Source: Impatiens glandulifera (taxonomy: Eukaryota; Streptophyta; Magnoliopsida; Ericales; Balsaminaceae). Taken from it: a stretch of 64,000 nucleotides of DNA. The translations under genes were made by a program, and so were the position numbers. Below, piece after piece: positions 38,507 through 50,492 of this stretch; the first letter of the stretch is position 1, and the number at the start of each line of letters is the position of its first letter. Location of the stretch: assembly GCF_907164915.1 (NCBI RefSeq), contig NC_061864.1, positions 3,026,389 to 3,090,388 of the forward strand, written 5' to 3'. Below the pieces are notes generated by a model, which worked only from the letters and a program-made list of their open reading frames with translations, was not told the origin of the DNA and did not search any database.

Positions 38507-41500
38507 ATGAAGATAGATATCGACAAGTTCGATGGAAACGGTGATTTTTGAATTTAGCAGCGGAAGATTAGGGCACTTCTTGCACAGCAGAGACTTGTGC
38601 GTACCCTAGAAGAACCAATTGCCTGGCCACCTGAGATCAGTGAGGATCAAAAGGATGAAATGATCGAATCGGCAATAGGTACAATCATTTTTCATTTATC
38701 AGATTCTGTTATTAGGATGATAGATAATGAAAAGAATTCTGCTTCAATGTGGAAACGTCTGAATGAGTTGTTTCAATCCAAGTCTCTGACCAACAAGATT
38801 TACTTGAAGGAGAGACTATTCAGCTATAAGATGATGCCGAATAAGACTCTTGCACAGAATCTTGATGAATTCTTGAAGCTCAATATTGAGTTGTCAAATT
38901 CTGGAGAAAATGAAGGAATGAGCAATGAGAATCAGGCCATAATCATTCTCAATTCTCTTCCAGAATCATATAAGGTGGTCAAGAATGCAATCAAATATGG
39001 TAGAACTAGTATTACACTTGAAGAGGTAATATCTGCCCTAAAATCGAGAGAGTTGGAGTTGAAAACTGACAAGAAGATCAGCTCAAACGGGGAAAACTAT
39101 ATGGCTAAAGGGAAGAGTTTCAAGAAGTCTAAACATCGTCCTAGACACAACAATTCAAAGGAGCTAAATAACAGGACACTCCAGTCTGAATCAATGGAAT
39201 CCAGAAAATGTTTTCATTGTGGAAAATTAGGTCATCTAAAGGTCAATTGCTATTTGTGGCAAAGGGAATCAAAGAAGAAACAAGGGGGTAATTCAATACC
39301 AGGACATGTCAAAGAATCAGCGAACTATGGTGATGAATATGATGATGGAGAGGTTCTAATGTCCTCAATGGAATCTGCAAATTGCGAATGGATTCTTGAT
39401 TCTGGATGCACCTTCCACATGACTCACAACAAGGATTGGATATCAAACTTTCAGGATATAAATGGGGGCAAGGTTCTGATGGGAAATAGTAATACATGTC
39501 GAATAGAGGGCATTGGAGATATCAGCATCAAGATGTTTGATGGTGTTGTGAGTACATTGAGACATGTAAGGTTTGTGCCTCAACTTACACGGAATTTGAT
39601 TTCTCTTGGGGTGCTTGATGATTTGGGATACAATTATCAAACTGGTTCAGGGAAGATGATAATTATGAAAGAGAACAAGGTTGTGATACATGGCATCAAG
39701 AAAGGGGGCTTATATCATTTGATTGGTGAGACAGTGTCAAAACAATCTGCATTTGTTGTCACAAATGAAGACAAGACTACAACAAAGTGGCATCGTAGGC
39801 TTGGACATATTAGTGAAAAAGGATTACATATACTCAGTCAAAGCAATCTTCTTGGTTCAGACAAGGTGACTAAGTTGAATTTCTGCGAGCATTGTGTATT
39901 GGGAAAACAACATCGGCAATCTTTCAAGACTGGAATTCACAAATCCAAGGGAGTGTTGGAATATGTTCATTCAGATTTATGGGGGCCTGAGAGAACACCC
40001 ACACAAGGAGGTAACTCATATTTCCTTTCAATTGTGGATGATTATTCTCGCAAGGTTTGGGTATATCTTTTAAAACATAAAAGTGATGCATTTGAAAAAT
40101 TCAAAGTTTGGCAGACTCTAGTTGAAAATCTTACAGATAAAAAGGTGAAGACATTGAGAACTGACAACGAGTTAGAATTTTGCAATGAAGTATTTGATAG
40201 CTACTGTCGTGAGCAAGGAATTCAGAGACATCGGACAGTTCGACACACACCCTAGCAGAATGGTGTTGTCGAGCGCATGAATCGAACCTTGATGGACAAG
40301 TCACGTTCAATGTTGTTTGGGGCAGGATTGCCTAAGACATTCTGGGGAGAAGCTGTAATGACAGCAGCCTATCTGGTGAATAGGTGCCCCTCTACAGCAA
40401 TTGACTTTAAAACTCCTGAAGAAATGTTGTCTAGAAATCCACCAGACTTATCCCATCTCAGACCTTTTGGATGTACTGCATATGCACATCAAAAGGAAGG
40501 AAAACTGGAGCCTAGAAGTCTAAAAGTGTGTTTCTTGGTTATCCTCAAGGGGTGAAAGGTTACAGAATTTGGTTAAAACAGTCGGGTGGTTTCAAAACTA
40601 TAATAAGCCGAGATGTAATCTTCAATGAGGAAGAATTTGTGTGCCTTACTCAAGAAACATCTAACACCACCCAAGGGGGTTCAAATACAAGCAAGCAAGG
40701 AACAAGTGTTGACTATGTTCCTATGATGGCTCAACAACAGGTAGTTACTGATTCGGTGGAGGAGAATTATGGCAACATTGATTAGGTGGAGTCACCAGTC
40801 TTAGTTCATGATTCAACAACAGCTACCACTGAAACAGAGTTAGCAGATGAACAAACAGAGTTAGCAGATGAACAAAGTGATGAACCAAGGCAACCTGATA
40901 CCGACTATCAACTCACAAGGGATCGGGAAAGGAGACAAATTAAGCCCACACAAAGGTATGGTTTTTCTGCTTATACTGATTTATTATCTTATGCGTTTGT
41001 TTCTGCAGTTGAAATAGGTAAGGTGGAGCCAGAAGACTATAAACAAGCACTAAACTCAAAGGATAAGCTGAAGTGGATTGATGCTATGCAAGAAGAGATG
41101 AATTCACTACATATTAACCAGACATGGATACTTGTTCCAAGACCGTCAAAACAGTCAGTGATTAAATCCAAATGGATCTATAAGATCAAGGAAGGAAATA
41201 CTATAAAAGAAGGGGTCAAGTACAAAGCTCGGTTGGTGGCCAAGGGTTTCTCTCAGAAAGAAGGGATTGATTATAATGAGATTTTCTCACCTGTTGTCAA
41301 GTACAAGACTATTCGGATTATTCTATCACTAATAACACATTTTGATTTAGAACTAGAGCAGATGGACGTCAAAACAACATTCCTCCATGGAAATCTGGAG
41401 GAAACCATCTTCATGGAGCAGCTAGAGGGTTTCGAATTACAGAAAGGTAAAGATATGGTATGTCTGCTACAAAAATCATTGTATGGCCTCAAGCAATCTC

Positions 41501-42298
41501 CAAGACAGTGGTACTTGAGATTCGATGCCTTCATTTCTCAGCAAGGGTTTATCCGAAGCAGCTACGATACATGCCTGTATTTCAGAGGATCGAAAATCCA
41601 AGATGCTGACTATCTTCTACTCTATGTAGATGATATGCTACTGATTAGCAAAGAATTCTCAAGAATAAAGAATTTGAAGGCAGTCCTTAATTCAGAATTT
41701 GATATGAAGGACTTGGGCAGTGCTAGCAAAATTCTGGGCATAAGGTTAGTAAGAGACAGAGTGAAAGGTTTAATGACTCTCAGTCAGAAGGGTTATCTTG
41801 AAAAGGTAATAGACAAGTTTGGGATTAGAGGAGCCAAACCAGCTAAAATGCCTATTACAAATCAGTTTCCTTTGACAGCTGCAAGTTCTTCGAAACCAGT
41901 TCAGATCAAGCATATATAGAAAAAGTTCCTTATTCTAGTGCTGTTAGATCAATCATGTACTCCATGGTTTGCACCAGACCAGATTTAGCTTATGGGATCA
42001 GCACCTTAAGCAGGTTTATGGCAAATCCAGGTAGGGATCATTGGCTGGCTATGAAATGGCTATTAAGATATATTGCCTCTACAACCGATACAGGTATATG
42101 CTACAAGAAAAAGAATACTCCTGAAGTAACAGTCATCGGGTATGTGGATTCAGACTTTGCAGGTGACAAAGACACTAGAAGATCTACTACTTCTTTCTAT
42201 TTTCTGATAAATGGAAATTGCATCAGCTGGAAAAGCCAACTACAATCAGTGGTAGCATTATCAACCACTGAAGCTGAGTACATAGCAGCAATAGAGGC
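38507..42298 (+). pseudogene. outer Copia gag-pol, broken
   Basis: Gag-like start at 38507 with two early stops (38549-38551 and 38555-38557). The frame then stays open to a TAG at 40253-40255 inside the integrase. Breaks follow: a frameshift near 40515-40530, a TAG at 40783-40785, a frameshift near 41890-41920, and the nested insertion after 42298. Domains in order: UBN2-type gag, zinc knuckle CFHCGKLGHLKVNC, protease WILDSGC, pre-integrase KWHRRLGHIS, integrase core (VHSDLWGP, IVDDYSR), then RT with YVDDMLLIS near 41625 and RNase H (GYVDSDFAGDKD, LSTTEAEYIAA). At least seven independent lesions, counting the downstream one, show long inactivity. Confidence 0.88.
42294..42298 (+). other. target-site duplication, left copy (GAGGC)
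   Basis: GAGGC precedes the LTR here and follows the other LTR at 56217-56221. Removing the element and one copy restores the continuity of the outer RNase H region. Confidence 0.9.
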
Positions 42299-43629
42299 TG
42301 TTAGATAAATTCATACCGGTTCAAATAAACCTAACTTAAACAAACTTCCCATGCAGGAACAAGGAACCGGACCGGATGAATAAGAAAACCAAGTCAAGGT
42401 ACCGAACCGGTCAAGATACCAAACCAATCAAGAGCATTCGGTACGTGACCGCACAGAGGATGGATCGGCCAAAGCCTAAAAGCCAAAGCTCAAAAGCCGA
42501 TCAATCCACAAGACCGGAGGAAGCCCGGTCACTTCACCATCAAAAGATATTCGGCCAAGTCAAATGGTCAACCTAGGCCAAGTCAAGAGGCCGACCTGCA
42601 CAAGAAGACACTTTGGGTATCTGTTGAGAATGATACCAAAGGAACAGACTGAATACTTCCATATCCATGCAAGTCTGAGGAAAGACTGTAGACTGCAGAA
42701 AACAGTACTACCGGATCCTTCTACTTCGGGATAAGCCAGAAAGGAAATCTTCAAAGTACAGACAACTGTCCAAGCAGACAGTGCCTACATTGAGTAAAAG
42801 ACAAACCCAGCAGGTTTGCTTTACAGACCGGCAGGTCTGAAACAGGATGCCAGGTCTGAGATTGACTGTCAGGTCTGAGGAGAAGACCGGCAGGTCTGAG
42901 ACACTGAATCACTGCACAGCTGACCAGCCAATCAGATTCAAGGCCTTGAAATATGACCGTTGGCATACTTCACCTATAAAAGGAGGCAGTTGCAGAAGAG
43001 TAAATGTAGTCATAAAGCGGGATACTATGCGACATTAAGAGATATTAAGTGAGACAAGTGAAGCGTTGAAAGCATTTACTATAAGTGATAACAGTGTGGT
43101 ATTCTAAGAAAGCCTAAGAGCTAAATTCTAAGTGTGTGTTACAATTTCGGTGTGAATTGTAAGAGTGTTATCGAGCAGGAAATAAGTCTCGATCGGATTG
43201 TATTTGTATTCCTTAGTGAATATCCTTCTCGCGGTTTCGAGAGGAAGGGGTGACGTAGGAGTTTTATCTCCGAACATCCATAAAATCTGTTGTGTCATTT
43301 ACTTTCTGTTGGCTTCATTACATAACCGACTAACCTAACTACACCGCTCCAAACCGACTAAACCATACCGAGTATCCAGATTGCCGAAACCGACCCACCA
43401 TTCTTCAAATCTCCATCATCCGAAACCGACTCCGCCTATCATACACGTGCACCGCTTCAACCTGAAAGCAAACCTCTTCCGCGCTTGAACCTAGTTCAAG
43501 GGTTTGTGACAGGTTGTGTAGTATTGAAACCCCGGTGTTAATCTCTAACAGGATTAATCACCACCCTACGAGTGAGAACCGCTAACCGGTCCAACCCCCG
43601 GTCCACCAGCGGCGACCCAGATCCTAACA
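42299..43629 (+). repeat. 5' LTR of the inner element
   Basis: 1331 bp, the same length as the 3' LTR at a constant offset of 12587. Every stretch I compared is identical, including four incidental open frames with identical translations. It contains a TATAAA at 42975-42980 and four nearby CAGGTCTGA repeats at about 42830-42902 in the presumed U3 region. Small open frames within it are not genes. Confidence 0.95.
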
Positions 43630-43631
43630 AT

Positions 43632-43643
43632 TGGTATCAGAGC
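43632..43643 (+). other. primer-binding site of the inner element
   Basis: TGGTATCAGAGC lies two bases after the LTR, complementary to initiator tRNA-Met. Confidence 0.85.
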
Positions 43644-43668
43644 AGTTAGTTTCAATACTCAAGCAGAC

Positions 43669-45516
43669 ATGTATCAAGATAGGCCTCCAATGCTAGAAGG
43701 TGATGACTTTGCCAACTGGAAGGCACGCATGCACCTGCATCTAGTCACCTTGGATGATGAAATGGAATCCATTCTAACCGAAGGACCTATAGTCATTGAT
43801 AAAGACAGAAAAGAATGGACGGCTGAAGATAGGAGAAGGAACAATCTGGACAACCATGCAAGAAACCGGATCTCCAACAGCGTGGACAGAAATACATATT
43901 GCAAGATCAGAGATTGCACAACCGCGAAGGAGACTTGGAACACGGTCATCCAGATCTTTGAGGGAAATGAAAGAACAAAGGAGAACAAAATAATGGTGGC
44001 CACACAGAAGTTTGAAAGCATCAAAATGAAACCAGGGGAAACTATGAAGGAATACAGTGACCGGTTCACTGGTGTATTAGATGAGTTGGCAAATCTGGGC
44101 AAGAGGTACGACAACAAAGAGGTCATTATGAAGGTCTTGAGATCTCTTCCGAGTGCTTGGGATATAAAGACGATGGTCATGAGAGAATCAAAGAGCCTAC
44201 GTAAGATGAAATTATACGATGTATTCGAAGATCTCAAGGCTTATGAGTTCGAGATGAATTCCAGAACTGACGAGGAAGTCTCGGCCTCAACGTCAACTAG
44301 AGCATTGTTCACATCTACGGAACCGGCTGCATCTGCTCCTGTTCCTATACCTACATCTGCACCGGTACCGACTCCAGCACCTGCACCAATCAGAACCGCC
44401 GAACAGTTTACTGAGGACGCCATGGCAATGCTTGCACAAAAGTTTGGGAGGTTCATGAAAAGGAGCCAACCGACAAACAACTACTATGGTGACAAATCCA
44501 ATGTAAGATGTTATAACTGTAACTGTATGGGACATTTTAAGTGGGAATGCAGGAAACCAAGGAGAGATACACAGAAACCAGACTACCAAAATAACCGGAA
44601 CAACTATCAACAAACCGGTGAAGGAAGTGAAGTACCGAAAGCACTGATAGCCGATGATGGAGGAAGTCTATGGGCTCACAGTGACAGTGACGATGACCTC
44701 ACATGTCTCATGGCAAATGAGGAACAGGTATTTGACTCTCCTTGTGATGAATTTACTAAAGATGAGTTATATGAAGCATTGAATGACATGGTAGAAGAAT
44801 ATAAGAACCTATTGACCATGTTACCTAAGCACCTCAACATCAAAACCGATCCCATCGTACCTATCCCAGAAGAACCAGAGGTACCTATCATAGCCGAACC
44901 GGAAGCCATACAACCTGATGATACTCATACCCTAGAAACCGAATTAGACCTTAAGATCGAACAACCTAGTGAGCCGACTAGAGAACTAACCGAAAGAGAG
45001 AGTGCCAGTTTTCAGTATACGATGGCCGCCTATAGGAGATCTAGCGACATAGTAAAGAACCTGAATAAAGAATACAGGCATCCACGTTGTAAGAATGGCC
45101 TAGGGTACACAGAGAACAGATCTAAAGACCGAAAGTCCATATGGAAAGCAAAGCTTACAAAAGGAAACCTTCCCTTTATAAAATTTCTTAAGAGCACCTG
45201 TACAGCTGAAGAAGAAGAGACCGCGTATTATAGGGAAGAAAAGACAAAGTACGACTATGTTGGCCCAACCGATTCATGGCTTGACCTTGAGAAAAGGAGA
45301 GCGGAAATCCTCAAATATAAGAAAGACTTTCCTGAACCACGTAGGTCAACCTATAGATCATCAAACCAAAGACCATCATCATTTAGGTCATCTGTAGGGA
45401 AACCGAAATACACCAGACCAAGTGTGAGGAGAACAGTTGAAACTTTAGCAAAGAAGACCGTTCGGTTTATCAAGGTTTGGGTACCTAAGGGACTAATCGC
45501 ATGTGGACCCAAGTAA
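43669..45516 (+). CDS. Gag polyprotein of the inner Copia element
   Basis: 615 residues, intact. The first ~210 residues resemble the UBN2 gag domain (FANWKARMHLHL, AKETWNTVIQIFEG, MKEYSDRFTGVLDEL, VLRSLPSAWDIKTMVM). A Pro/Ala/Thr-rich spacer follows at about 217-245. A single CCHC zinc knuckle CYNCNCMGHFKWEC (about 281-294) would bind RNA. The C-terminal third is acidic (PEEPEVPIIAEPEA) and then basic, ending in KVWVPKGLIACGPK before TAA. The start is the first ATG, 25 bp after the PBS. Pol lies downstream in the +1 frame, so Gag and Pol are not a simple fusion; see the junction finding. Gag forms the virus-like particle that packages element RNA. Confidence 0.92.
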   Translation: MYQDRPPMLEGDDFANWKARMHLHLVTLDDEMESILTEGPIVIDKDRKEWTAEDRRRNNLDNHARNRISNSVDRNTYCKIRDCTTAKETWNTVIQIFEGNERTKENKIMVATQKFESIKMKPGETMKEYSDRFTGVLDELANLGKRYDNKEVIMKVLRSLPSAWDIKTMVMRESKSLRKMKLYDVFEDLKAYEFEMNSRTDEEVSASTSTRALFTSTEPAASAPVPIPTSAPVPTPAPAPIRTAEQFTEDAMAMLAQKFGRFMKRSQPTNNYYGDKSNVRCYNCNCMGHFKWECRKPRRDTQKPDYQNNRNNYQQTGEGSEVPKALIADDGGSLWAHSDSDDDLTCLMANEEQVFDSPCDEFTKDELYEALNDMVEEYKNLLTMLPKHLNIKTDPIVPIPEEPEVPIIAEPEAIQPDDTHTLETELDLKIEQPSEPTRELTERESASFQYTMAAYRRSSDIVKNLNKEYRHPRCKNGLGYTENRSKDRKSIWKAKLTKGNLPFIKFLKSTCTAEEEETAYYREEKTKYDYVGPTDSWLDLEKRRAEILKYKKDFPEPRRSTYRSSNQRPSSFRSSVGKPKYTRPSVRRTVETLAKKTVRFIKVWVPKGLIACGPK

Positions 45517-45550
45517 ATGTGGGTACCAAATAGTTGTAAATATGTAATTT

Positions 45551-48500
45551 TTGCAGGATCCAAAGAAACGGCTAGGAAACTCTGAATGGTTCTTGGACAG
45601 CGGTTGCTCCAGACACATGACCGGAAATAGCAATCTGCTAACCGACATTAGATCAGTAACCGGTGCTCCAATTACCTTCGGTGACAACTCTAAAGGTAAA
45701 ACCGTGGGCAAGGGTAAGATTGTCCATGGTAACCTAACTATTGATAATGTACTTCTAGTTGAAAACCTACGTTTTAATCTACTTAGCATTAGCCAAATGT
45801 GTGATGCCGGATACACAGTAGAATTCCTTAAACATGCATGCTTAGTTAAGAATTCTCAAGGAATAGTACTACTAACCGGAAATAGGATAGGTAACATCTA
45901 CAAGGTAGACTGGAAAACTAGAGTAGAACATCCTATATGCATGATAGCTAAAACTGATCAAACCTGGCTATGGCATAAAAGACTAAATCATCTAAACATG
46001 AAAACCTTAAACTACATTCGTGGTAAGAAACTAGTTGAGGGCATTCCAGATATAGTATTTAACCAGGATAAGGTTTGTTCAGCATGCCAGATGGGTAAAC
46101 AAACTAAGTCATCATTTAAAAGCAAAGGCAATCTCCAATCTAGCCGATGCCTAGAACTTCTTCACATGGATTTATTTGGACCAATTCAGGTCATTAGTCT
46201 GGGCGGTATGCTCTACACCATGGTAGTTATTGATGATTACTCTAGATATACATGGGTAATATTCTTACCATCTAAACGTGAAACGGTATCAAACCTAATC
46301 AACCTTCTTAAGCGTTTGCAAAATGAAAAATCAACTCGCATTAATTGCATAAGAAGTGATAGAGGTACCGAATTTACTAATAGCACGTTAACTGCATATC
46401 TTGATGAATCCGGCATTAGACACGAGTTGTCTAGTGCCAGGACTCCTCAACAAAATGGCCTGGCCGAGAGAAGAAACCGGACTCTCAAGGAAGCCGCACG
46501 GTCCATGATAGCCGACTCCGGCATTGCTCAGAAATATTGGGCTGAAGCTATCAACACTGCATGCCATACACAAAATCGGTCTTTGATAAACAGATTTCAC
46601 AACAAAACACCATATGAGGTTTATTTTAACAGAGTTCCCAAACTTAAATACCTCAGGATTTTCGGTTGTAAATGTTATATTCTTAATAATGGTAAAACCC
46701 AACTCACCGCTTTTGATGCAAAGACCGATACCGGCATTATGCTGGGATACTCTTCAGTAAGCAAAGCATATAGAGTGTACAACAATAGAACTGCAACCAT
46801 GGAGGAAACAATTCACGTTGTTTTCGATGAATCGGTTGAAAGCAACACTGCTTCGTGCTTTGATCTTCATAACAGACTGGAAAATAATGATATTCATTCT
46901 GATAGCGAAGATGAGACTCCGGTCTTCAGGGGATTTGTCCATGACCTAATGGGTAATATTGATACCCAGCCGGATCAAGCTGTTTCACAGCAGGAAGCTG
47001 ACACTTCGGTCCAACCCGAGGAAGCCGGTCGGTCTGACAATCTTGGTCAGCCTACCGACATGTCTAGCCTTGATCAATTAAACGGTAACTTGGTAGACAC
47101 CCTTGAACCGAATCTCAGAAGAAACAGTAAACATCCTCCTGAGCAAATTATAGGTGACCCTTCAGAACCTGTTCGAACTAGGAGTCAACTTCTGGAAGGA
47201 TATTTTAACTCTGCTTTTATATCCCAGATTGAACCGAAAAGAATAGATGAAGCATTGTCAGATCCGGACTGGATCTTGGGAATGCAAGAAGAACTAAACC
47301 AGTTCGAGAGTAGTAAAGTCTGGTACTTAGTTCCCAGACCGAAAGATAAATCGGTCATTGGAACAAGATGGGTATTCAGAAACAAACTCAATGAGGACGG
47401 TCTGGTCACGAGGAACAAAGCCAGATTAGTGGCTCAAGGCTACAAACAGGAAGAAGGCATTGACTTTGAAGAGTCATTTGCTCCTGTAGCCAGGATTGAA
47501 GCCATTAGGATTTTTCTTGCATTTGCTGCTTTCAAAAATTTCAAAGTTTTTCAAATGGATGTTAAAAGCGCATTTTTGAACGGTGATATATGAGAGGAAG
47601 TGTATGTTGAACAGCCACCCGGCTTCAAGAACGCTGCACTTCCAAACCATGTATACCGGCTGAACAAAGCTTTATACGGTCTAAAGCAAGCACCAAGAGC
47701 CTGGTATGATACGCTAACCGCATTTCTAGTAGAGCATGACTTCACCATCGGTTCAGTGGATAAGACCTTGTTCAAATTTGAAAAGAAGGAACATATCCTA
47801 CTTGTTCAAATCTACGTAGATGATATTATTTTTGGTTCCACTGACCCCAAGCTCTGTGACAAATTTTCAAAAATGATGACTGACAAATTTGAAATGAGTA
47901 TGATGGGAGAATTAAGTTTCTTCCTAGGTCTTCAGGTTAAGCAACTCAAGGAAGGAACATTCATCAGTCAACCGAAATATACCAAGGAGCTTCTAAAGAA
48001 ATTCGGTATGGACACCTGCTCCTCGGCGGCCACTCCAATGAGTTCATCCATTAAATTGGACAGGGATGATGAAGGGCAATCAGTAGATCAGATTGCATAC
48101 CGGGGCATGATCGGCTCCCTGCTATATCTGACAGCAAGCAGACCGGACATCCTGTTTGCAGTTGGTGTATGTGGGAGATTTCAAGCAAATCCAAAGCAAT
48201 CCCATTACACAGCCGCAAAGAGGATCCTGAAGTATCTAAAGGGCACACCTGATGTCGGTCTGTGGTACCCAAAGGACTCATCATTCAATCTAACGAGCTA
48301 TTCAGACGCAGACTATGCAGGCTGCAAGATTGATAGAAAGAGCACCAGCGGAACATGTCAGTTCCTTGGTGACCGACTGGTATCATGGCATAGCAAGAAG
48401 CAGACATCCGTGGCTACATCAACCGCGGAAGCTGAATACTTGGCGGCCGGAAGTTGCTGTTCTCAACTTCTCTGGATCCAACAGCAGCTGAAGGACTTCG

Positions 48501-48778
48501 GTATTACAGCCGAAGAGTCCCCAATTTTCTGTGACAACACAAGTGCAATTGCGATTACATACAACCCAGTTCTCCATTCCAGAACCAAGCACATCGACAT
48601 AAGACATCATTTCATTCGAGAGCACGTCACGCTGAAGCATATCCGGCTGGAATACGTACCCACCGATCAACAAGTAGCCGATATCTTCACAAAGCCTCTA
48701 CAGGAAGCTAAGTTCTCTCAATTTAGACTTACTCTCGGATTAACCGATATTAGTCAAATCCTTCCAAAGGATACTTAA
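45551..48778 (+). CDS. Pol polyprotein of the inner Copia element, with one in-frame TGA
   Basis: Open from a TTG at 45551 (no ATG at the start) to TAA at 48778, except for a TGA at 47591-47593. Domains in order: aspartic protease ([13 protein letters not shown]), pre-integrase zinc region ([24 protein letters not shown]), integrase DDE core ([42 protein letters not shown]), RT ([44 protein letters not shown]) and RNase H ([34 protein letters not shown]). The TGA lies between the RT finger motif [10 protein letters not shown] and the EQPPGF motif, so readthrough or repair would be needed for full-length RT. The remaining sequence is undamaged. Expression relative to gag would need frameshift, reinitiation or splicing. 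Confidence 0.9.
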
Positions 48779-49290
48779 AGGAAAGTCGGTTCAGACAGAC
48801 AAACCGGTAACTCTTCCTAAGATGTTGAACTTTGAATCTTCGGGGTATCTGTGGAAGAACCGCCCAGCTTATCAGATAGAGTAAACCGACCGGCTATCTG
48901 GTGGAAACACCACGTAACCGCATCGGGATGAACAACTGAAAGCTGACCGGTTCGGAAGAAGATTATCCCAGAATATTTGACATTCAAACAAAAGAGGAAT
49001 AATTATCAAAGGTTAAAGGTCTCTGTTCTGCATCATTACCTTTTAGAATAAACCTGGTCGTGCCTAAAAAGACGTGAAGATCTTTTGATATCTTTCATAG
49101 TCCAGGCCTATGACCGACACCTAGACCTGCAAAGTTACCTATTTTATGCAAAGACTCTTACCCTGCAGTTAATATACATCACCTCACTTAATGCCCGGAC
49201 AATAGGCTAGCCCCAAACCAGTATTTAAAGAGAGCACTCTCTCACTCAAACACTCACAAAACGAAAACACCCTTCTTCCTCTAAGACAAA
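48779..49290 (+). other. pol to ORF A spacer of the inner element
   Basis: About 510 bp without coding capacity that I can support. Its last 70 bp hold a TATA-like box and a pyrimidine/CA-rich leader before ORF A. Confidence 0.6.
49222..49229 (+). promoter_or_regulatory. TATA-like box upstream of ORF A
   Basis: TATTTAAA lies 62 bp before the ATG of ORF A and is followed by a short CT/CA-rich leader, the layout of a compact plant core promoter. Confidence 0.5.
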
Positions 49291-50004
49291 ATGTCTATCT
49301 TCACAAATGTCCTACAAGTGAACTTCGAATCATGTTCCAGTACAGATCACTATGATCTTTACCGTATGATCAAACAACTGGAGGATACCGGTCTCCAGTA
49401 CTTCCTAGATGATAATCAACTCATCTATCCTCAGTCCGTCATTGAGTTCTTCAACAATGCCAGGGTGTACCGGGGGACACCCTACTTCAACACCCACATT
49501 CAATCAAAAGTTAGGGGTGCCATCTTTGACTTCACCGAGCAAGACTTTGCTCGGTGCTTCAATCTGCCCAAACAAGGGCTCACGGACCTTAATCCTCCAG
49601 CCGACACCAAGGCTGAGGTCTCTCTCTCTCTCTCTCGGTCAGATGAGCCAGTCGATGATCATGGCTCCAAATATCCCTTGAGGGCTGAATACCAGCTCCT
49701 AAATGACATAATAGGGAGGAGCATCCTCGGGAAAGATGTAACCCATACATATTGCACGGTAACGTTCAATATGATGGCAGCCATCATAACGAGGACGCCG
49801 GTCAACTGGTCCAGGGTGCTGTTCGATGTCCTGATCTGGATAATCGGCACCAGGTCGATGGCGTTCATTCCCCAGATCAGCCGGCTGTTTGAGGAGCTCG
49901 GGGTCCCAACCTGTCCAGGCGAGGGTTTGGACCGCAGCCAAGTGTTCACCAAGGAAATCATCGACTCGTTCTACGATCGGGTTGAAGAGAGGAGGAACCA
50001 TTAG
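49291..50004 (+). CDS. accessory ORF A of the inner retroelement (family unknown)
   Basis: 237 residues, intact, ATG to TAG. I do not recognise a named domain. It shares an ordered series of motifs with ORFs B and C: TGLQYFL (about 33-39), IEFFNNA (about 51-57), FARCFNLPKQGLTDL (about 86-100), an IIGRSIL segment (about 140-146), FNMM (about 157-160), VNWSRVLFDVL (about 169-179), and a C-terminal FIPQISRLFEELGVP stretch. No signal peptide, membrane helix or catalytic motif is evident. A (CT)n microsatellite at about 49619-49638 encodes an alternating Ser/Leu run, a likely slippage site. It lies downstream of pol, where some plant Copia elements carry env-like or aORF genes, but nothing here looks envelope-like. 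I recall similar hypothetical proteins in asterid genomes, unverified. Confidence 0.8.
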   Translation: MSIFTNVLQVNFESCSSTDHYDLYRMIKQLEDTGLQYFLDDNQLIYPQSVIEFFNNARVYRGTPYFNTHIQSKVRGAIFDFTEQDFARCFNLPKQGLTDLNPPADTKAEVSLSLSRSDEPVDDHGSKYPLRAEYQLLNDIIGRSILGKDVTHTYCTVTFNMMAAIITRTPVNWSRVLFDVLIWIIGTRSMAFIPQISRLFEELGVPTCPGEGLDRSQVFTKEIIDSFYDRVEERRNH

Positions 50005-50492
50005 ATCACTCCTTCTTGCATCCGGTCATTTTGCTTCATGCACCGGATGTATTATTATTCAACTCAGATCTGACCATATCGGCTTCATCCATGTCCACTT
50101 CGGTTTTATTTCTGTTTTTCATTTCTGTATGACATATTTCGGCTTTATCTCTATCACTTTCGGTCTCCATCTAATCAATGTTGTTTATGTGATAAATGCA
50201 CTTAATGAGATAATCTTATTTAATGAGATAACTCCTAACCACCCGCACATTTAATCTCTAACTAATCTGGTTGGTTTCCAACGAATACTTACCTCGAGAT
50301 CTGCAAACCGCCTCTTCCCAATGCACTTTGGAAATGAAAAGATTCTCTTCCTTAATAAAACAAAAATAACAATCAATGCTCTGATTTTCCCTCCAAAAAC
50401 AATTCTATATAAGGAGCCATTCTCTCTTCACTTTCTCACATTCACGATCACTTGCACCCTCTTGAATCTCTCTCTCTCTCTTCATCATCATC
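50005..50492 (+). other. ORF A to ORF B spacer
   Basis: About 490 bp, noncoding as far as I can see. It is T-rich directly after ORF A, with repeated TTCGG words, like a 3' UTR, then a TATA-like box and a CT-rich leader for ORF B. Confidence 0.55.
50406..50412 (+). promoter_or_regulatory. TATA-like box upstream of ORF B
   Basis: TATATAA lies 87 bp upstream of the ORF B start codon and is followed by a TC-rich leader with a (TC)n run. Confidence 0.5.

Noticed and set aside
42376..43038. Four short open frames in the inner 5' LTR, repeated at 54963-55625
   Set aside because: They exist in both LTRs because the LTRs are copies, overlap each other on both strands and show no protein family features.
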